36,070 nt of DNA from Clostridium sp. UBA4548 (lineage in GTDB: Bacteria; Bacillota; Clostridia; Clostridiales; Clostridiaceae), in NCBI RefSeq assembly GCF_002387895.1, contig NZ_DGLI01000046.1:1-36070 (forward strand), read 5' to 3'. A program made the translations under genes and the position numbers. Shown here piece after piece: positions 32,133 through 36,070 of this stretch. The notes below the pieces were generated by a model. It was not told the DNA's origin. It saw only the letters and a program-made list of their open reading frames with translations, and made no database searches. Position 1 is the stretch's first letter. Each line of letters opens with the position of its first letter.

Positions 32133-33500
32133 ATGGAACTTACTAATATAAGAAATTATGTTAACAAAAATAATATAAGAGATGTTTTATCTCTTGCACT
32201 ACCTGCTGTAGGTGAAATGATTTTGTATATGTTAGTTTGGGTGTTAGACACTGTAATGGTAGGTCAGTATGGTGGGGAGCTAGCTGTAAGTACTGTTGGC
32301 ATTTCCTGCGAAATTGTCTATACTATTGCTAATATACTAATAGCCCAAGGACTTGCTGTAGGAATTACTTCTATTGTAGCTAGAAGGTATGGTGCTAAGG
32401 AACTAGATACTGCTGAAGAGTATGCTACCATTGGTTTTTCCCTTGGAACCTTTATAAGTTTTGTTTCCACATTATGTATATTCCTATTTGCAGAAGATCT
32501 ACTTAAACTAGCAGGGGCAAAGCCTGAAGTTATTTCTTATGGTGTTTTATATATCCATATTGTATGTATTGGTCTTTCTTTCAATATGATGACTAGCATG
32601 CTAGCTGCAATTCATAGATCTTATGGAAATACAAAAACTCCTCTTATTATTTCTTCAGTGGTGGTCCTTGTTAATTTAGTTTTAGATGGAGTTTTAATAT
32701 TTGGTTTATTTGGTGCTCCTGAGCTTGGAATTAAAGGAGCTGCCATTGCCACTGCCATTGCACATATTTCTGGATTTTTATATGCTGCAATTTATACCTA
32801 TAAGAAATCACTAATCAAGGTAAGGATTAAGTATATAAGCTCTTTCAGCTTTACTAGACTTAAAAGCTTAATCACTCTTTCTATTCCAGCTTCCATGCAG
32901 GAGGCTGCTTATGGTATAAGTAAGCTTGGCACTACCTTTATGATTATGTACCTCGGTACTACAGCCTTTGCAGCAAATCAAATTACATTAACTCTTGAAT
33001 CCATATCCTTTATGCCTGGTTGGGGTTTTGCAGTGGCTGCAACTACCTTGGTGGGAAATAAGGTTGGAGAAAAGGACTTTAAAAAGGCTAAGGAATATGC
33101 TTATACCTGTACCATTTTAGGCATAGGAGTTATGCTTTTATTCTCTTTCTTATTCTTAGTGATTCCAACCCAATTAACTAGCCTTTTCATAGCTAGTAGT
33201 GAAACAGCAGTTATTTCTCTAGGAACTGCTTGTCTTATGGTTGCTGCCTTTGAACAACCCACTATGGCAGTTTCAATGATCATGGGTGGAGCTTTAAAGG
33301 GCTTTGGAGACACTAAAACTCCATTTGTAGTAGCTTTCGTTACTTCTTGGTTTATAAGGCTGCCTCTTGTATATTACTTTATATACTTGCTAAAAATGCC
33401 TATAACCTACTTCTGGTGGATTTGTGTAATTCAGTGGGGCCTAGATGGACTACTTTTATATATTATGTTTAAAAAGAAATTTAAAGCCTTTAGTGAGTAA
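32133..33500 (+). CDS. MATE family efflux transporter
   Basis: 455 residues with about twelve membrane helices in two similar halves. The MATE blocks LALPAVGEMILYMLVWVLDT, VMVGQYGG near the N terminus and the matching ALKGFGDTKTP near the C terminus are clear. It should export drugs or metabolites in exchange for Na+ or protons; the substrate cannot be told from sequence. The ATG has GGGGGA at about 5 bases. It is a single gene, ending at a shared terminator with spmB. Confidence 0.93.
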   Translation: MELTNIRNYVNKNNIRDVLSLALPAVGEMILYMLVWVLDTVMVGQYGGELAVSTVGISCEIVYTIANILIAQGLAVGITSIVARRYGAKELDTAEEYATIGFSLGTFISFVSTLCIFLFAEDLLKLAGAKPEVISYGVLYIHIVCIGLSFNMMTSMLAAIHRSYGNTKTPLIISSVVVLVNLVLDGVLIFGLFGAPELGIKGAAIATAIAHISGFLYAAIYTYKKSLIKVRIKYISSFSFTRLKSLITLSIPASMQEAAYGISKLGTTFMIMYLGTTAFAANQITLTLESISFMPGWGFAVAATTLVGNKVGEKDFKKAKEYAYTCTILGIGVMLLFSFLFLVIPTQLTSLFIASSETAVISLGTACLMVAAFEQPTMAVSMIMGGALKGFGDTKTPFVVAFVTSWFIRLPLVYYFIYLLKMPITYFWWICVIQWGLDGLLLYIMFKKKFKAFSE

Positions 33501-33603
33501 TTGCTGTAGAAGGGAAAGTGTAGTTAAGATTAGTAATGTTAATAAACCCTTAATTGCTTATACAACCGCTACTGATATCGAATTCACTGTTTTGCCTTAG
33601 AAC

Positions 33604-33655
33604 AAAAAAAGCTGTATTACCTGGAAGTTATTTTCCAGGCAATACAGCTTTTTTT
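33604..33655. terminator. Bidirectional terminator between MATE and spmB
   Basis: A long stem of about 20 bp with a single mismatch (33604-33626 with 33633-33655), flanked by A7 on the left and T7 on the right, so it works for both convergent genes. The spmB stop codon touches its right arm. Confidence 0.92.
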
Positions 33656-34187
33656 AATAAATAATAAACTTAGCAAGATTTATGGCAACTAAAACTGCAC
33701 AAAAATCTACAATTAAAGCTACCCATAGACTATGTCGTATTTTCTTTATGCCTATTGCTCCAAAATAAACTGTAATTGTATAAAATATAGTTTCCGTAGA
33801 CCCCATAATTATTGATGCAGCAGTTCCAATATAAGAGTCTGGTCCAAACTGTTTTACAACATCTGTATAAACCCCAATAGCACCACTACCAGATAAGGGC
33901 TTAATAAATATAATAGGCACGATTTCTGGAGGAATCCCCACAAACTTAACCACAGGTTGTATTAGATTTATAAAATAATCCATAGCCCCAGAGGCTCTAA
34001 AGCAGTTTACTGCTAGAAGCATGGCAAGTAGATAGGGAAATATTCTTACACAAATATTAAGCCCTTCTTTAGCTCCTTCAACGAAGCATTCATAAACCTT
34101 AACCTTTTTTCTAACTCCATAAATTACAACTCCCCCTATTATAATAGGGATTATGGCTTTTACTATATACTGAAATATATTTCCCAT
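33654..34187 (-). CDS. spmB: Spore maturation protein B
   Basis: 177 residues with several membrane helices and the nucleoside-recognition (Gate) domain features of SpmB: the FPYLLAMLLAVNCFRASG block and IKPLSGSGAIGV with STETIFYTITVYFG. SpmA and SpmB are needed for normal spore core dehydration and heat resistance. The ATG has AAGGAG at about 8 bases. It follows spmA by 133 bases, an unusually wide gap for this pair; no terminator was seen in it. Confidence 0.95.
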   Translation of the reverse strand: MGNIFQYIVKAIIPIIIGGVVIYGVRKKVKVYECFVEGAKEGLNICVRIFPYLLAMLLAVNCFRASGAMDYFINLIQPVVKFVGIPPEIVPIIFIKPLSGSGAIGVYTDVVKQFGPDSYIGTAASIIMGSTETIFYTITVYFGAIGIKKIRHSLWVALIVDFCAVLVAINLAKFIIY

Positions 34188-34320
34188 ATCAGCTTTCTCC
34201 TTTTTAAATTATGAACAATTTGCCTTTATTTTATAAATAAACAAACTTTAAACCGTATATGTGTTTAAGGATGGAAATTTGTTCATTTTAAGCTTTTAAT
34301 GCCACTTCTTGATAATAAAG

Positions 34321-34896
34321 CTAAAAATGCTTTTGTAATAACTTGCAAAGCAAAACTCCAAGGATTGATGCAAAAGTAGTTGTGCATAGGGCTGCTAAAA
34401 TAATTGCGCCTGGGTTTTGAGAATTTAGCGCAGCCCTTATGGACACAACAGTAGTAGGTACAAATTGTATACAAGCAGCATTTAGTACTAGAAATAGCAC
34501 CATGTCATTGCTGGCTACTTCCTTGTCTCTATTTAATCTATCCATTTCCTCCATAGCCTTAATTCCAAAGGGTGTAGCTGCATTAGAAAGACCAAACATG
34601 TTAGCAGTAAGGTTCATTACAATGGCTCCTAAGGCCTTTTCATCTCTACCTGCATCTTTAAAGATAAGTCTTAGTACAGGTTTTAAAACCTTAGCTAGCT
34701 TATCCGTAAGTCCACTTTTTTCTGCTATTTTCATTACCCCGCACCAAAGACACATCATTCCAACTAAGGCTATGATGAGTTCTACTGTAGACGAGGTGGA
34801 GGATACTATAGCCTTTGAAACCATCTCTCCATTTCCATTAAAAACTCCATACCCTATTCCGATTACTAAAATTAGAAACCATATTATGTTTATCAT
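34321..34896 (-). CDS. spmA: Spore maturation protein A
   Basis: 191 residues, membrane protein of the same Gate-domain superfamily as SpmB. Clear blocks include WCGVMKIAEKSGL, NLTANMFGLSNAATPFG and FVPTTVVSIRAAL. It acts with SpmB in spore dehydration, probably in the membranes around the developing spore. The ATG at 34896 has GGAG at 8 bases; an overlapping ATG three bases upstream is out of frame. Confidence 0.95.
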   Translation of the reverse strand: MINIIWFLILVIGIGYGVFNGNGEMVSKAIVSSTSSTVELIIALVGMMCLWCGVMKIAEKSGLTDKLAKVLKPVLRLIFKDAGRDEKALGAIVMNLTANMFGLSNAATPFGIKAMEEMDRLNRDKEVASNDMVLFLVLNAACIQFVPTTVVSIRAALNSQNPGAIILAALCTTTFASILGVLLCKLLQKHF

Positions 34897-35070
34897 TCAT
34901 ATTTCTCCTTTTTAATGTGGTAATCCCTTTATTAATGCAAGTTTTAAATAATATTCTTGCACGTTTTTGTACTAGCTATAATATATATATTAGTAGGACA
35001 TACCTCTTATGACTTTTTCTGAAAGAGAAAGCCCTTGAGAAACATATATAAAAAATAGGGAGGGAATTTT

Positions 35071-35298
35071 ATGGAGACCAATAGAACTGTAGAGATTAAA
35101 AACTCCAGTGATATTATTACAGTGTTTTATAAAAATCATGAGGTATGGATAAATAGGGTGGACTTAAAAAATGACATTGCTGAAATTTTAGATTTGCAAA
35201 CCTGTGAAACCTACGTAGTACATTGCAGAAAACTTCTTGAGGGAGTTTCTATAGATAGCTGTAATTCATGTGTTCAACCCTTATTAAAATTTATATAA
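35071..35298 (+). CDS. sspH: H-type small acid-soluble spore protein
   Basis: A 75-residue protein whose first 55 residues align by eye with Bacillus SspH: a short helix start, then SSDIITVFYKNHEVWI (matching the SP-x-x-x-V-x-YNGVPIYI strand of SspH), a beta hairpin and a C-terminal LLEG. Such proteins are made in the forespore and are minor DNA- or core-associated spore proteins. It has a C-terminal extension of about 15 residues with two Cys (SCNSC) not found in the Bacillus protein. The ATG has GGGAGG at 7 bases. A strong terminator follows. Confidence 0.75.
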   Translation: METNRTVEIKNSSDIITVFYKNHEVWINRVDLKNDIAEILDLQTCETYVVHCRKLLEGVSIDSCNSCVQPLLKFI

Positions 35299-35434
35299 CT
35301 ATTTAAATAACAAACAAGTTAATTTTGCTCAAGAACTGTGGAAGGAGCTTTAGCTCACTCCTAAAAACTATGGAATAACGGTTCTTTCAAGATGTGGTTA
35401 AAATCGACCCTTTTAACTAAGATTAAAAGGTAAA

Positions 35435-35474
35435 AAAATATAAACCTCTAGTATTAGCTAGAGGTTTATATTTT
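35435..35474 (+). terminator. Strong terminator downstream of sspH
   Basis: A perfect 17-bp stem (35435-35451 with 35458-35474) with a 6-base loop and T-rich end, about 140 bases after the sspH stop. The A-rich left arm could also end minus-strand transcripts. Confidence 0.85.
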
Positions 35475-35685
35475 AAAATTTAGGGTATAAATTAATTATA
35501 AGTACTTTTTAGTTAAGGAATACTTGCAATTATTACTTGATGATAAAGGCCTAATAAAGTAAAATGTAATCATAAGCTTAACTAGGGCTACCTGGTTAAA
35601 AATAATTTTGAAATCATATTTTTATACATTTAAGATCCGTTTTATTTTCATATATAAACAACCAGAGTCAACACTTTTTATATAT
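35475..35685. other. Intergenic region before the small helical protein
   Basis: No gene was seen. A GCTTAACTAGGGCTACCTGG segment near 35578-35597 resembles the left part of the dispersed repeat (copy B), without the right arm. Confidence 0.35.
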
Positions 35686-35755
35686 AGGTCTATATTGGTT
35701 TTCTTAAGACTTTGGTTTATGAATGAAGCAACCTTTAATCCTAAAAGACTATATA
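35686..35755 (+). repeat. Dispersed structured repeat, copy E (degenerate)
   Basis: Reads GGTCTATATTGG-TTTTCTTAAGACTTTGG, aligning with the left half of copy D, and ends AAAAGACTAT where the others have AAAGCCTAT. The changed arms AGACTTT and AAAGACT still pair with one mismatch. It lies about 20 bases before the next gene. Confidence 0.4.
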
Positions 35756-35777
35756 ATTTATTGCAAAGGAGATTATT

Positions 35778-35963
35778 ATGAAAGAACAAAGTTTAAAACT
35801 AGCTCAAAAAGATATTGATGAGGCGTTATCAACTATTGAAGAATTAGAAAAATCTATTCAGGAAAACTCTTTATCTGAGGATGCAATTAAAGAAAACTTT
35901 TTAGAACTTTCAAAGAAAATGCAAGAAATTGAGAATATATTAAAAGAAGAAGGAATTCTATAA
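35778..35963 (+). CDS. Small helical protein of unknown function
   Basis: 61 residues, entirely helical by pattern, with Leu/Ile heptads and many Glu/Lys, so probably a coiled coil that dimerises or binds a partner. No family is recognised; the exonuclease VII small subunit has a similar look but its motifs are not evident. The ATG has AAAGGAG at about 7 bases, which supports a real gene. The last 107 bases of the window hold nothing clear. Confidence 0.65.
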   Translation: MKEQSLKLAQKDIDEALSTIEELEKSIQENSLSEDAIKENFLELSKKMQEIENILKEEGIL

Positions 35964-36070
35964 AATTAAATTTATAGTAGTTAATTAATCCTTCATGTAT
36001 TAATTAAAATGATTAATTTAATAAAGTTACATAATTAAAAGCGTGCCTTATGAACTGCTCCCATTTAATT

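Noticed and set aside
36041..36070. Possible end of an insertion sequence at the right edge (TGAACTGCTCCC)
   Set aside because: It faintly resembles the ends of some IS3-type elements, but the window stops there and no transposase sequence is visible.

Overview
The window is AT-rich DNA from a spore-forming, Clostridium-like Firmicute. This is inferred from the low GC, strong GGAGG-type ribosome sites with frequent GTG/TTG starts, T-box and TPP riboswitches, spmA/spmB, an H-type small acid-soluble spore protein, rubrerythrin and a eukaryote-like IleRS. No tRNA, rRNA, CRISPR array, transposase or prophage gene was seen. Most genes lie on the minus strand.

Layout. 1-3400: a membrane GGDEF protein, galE and an acetate-uptake (SatP/YaaH) transporter. 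3400-7100: ileS behind a T-box leader with a consensus promoter. 7180-11460: envelope genes (an L,D-transpeptidase and an SH3b/NlpC-P60 hydrolase), a UPF0173 metallo-hydrolase and a cold-shock protein. 11530-14000: a GAF-GGDEF protein, a 59-residue protein and thiT under a TPP riboswitch. 14180-18290: a lipoprotein, a membrane-anchored protein and a 758-residue Gly/Thr repeat protein with a His/Asp/Glu-rich segment. 18420-28390: the conserved Firmicute cluster metG - tatD - yabE(3D) - rnmV - rsmA, interrupted by DUF445, a PHP phosphatase on the other strand and rubrerythrin; metG has its own Met T-box. 29000-31570: a two-gene unit of a DppC-like ABC permease and a large membrane protein of unknown function. 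32130-35960: a MATE exporter, spmA-spmB, sspH and a small helical protein.

The most unusual content is between the genes. (1) About six diverged copies of a roughly 65-125 nt intergenic repeat occur, all in the same orientation. The two best copies (24356-24478 and 31790-31890) fold into the same two-step stem with an inner hairpin, and differences in the arms preserve pairing; this looks like an undescribed structured RNA or hairpin-repeat family. (2) A MITE-like element with about 27-bp terminal inverted repeats has a 164-bp copy inside the metG leader, between the T-box and the ribosome site, and an internally deleted 74-bp copy just before rnmV. (3) Several isolated palindromes sit at regulatory positions: in the -35/-10 spacer of the NlpC/P60 gene, around the -10 elements of the cold-shock gene, and a perfect 17-bp hairpin next to the ribosome site of the 15187-15783 gene.

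Several starts were moved from the longest open frame to the codon with a proper ribosome site; each entry says why. All product names rest on reading motifs by eye; no database search was run.
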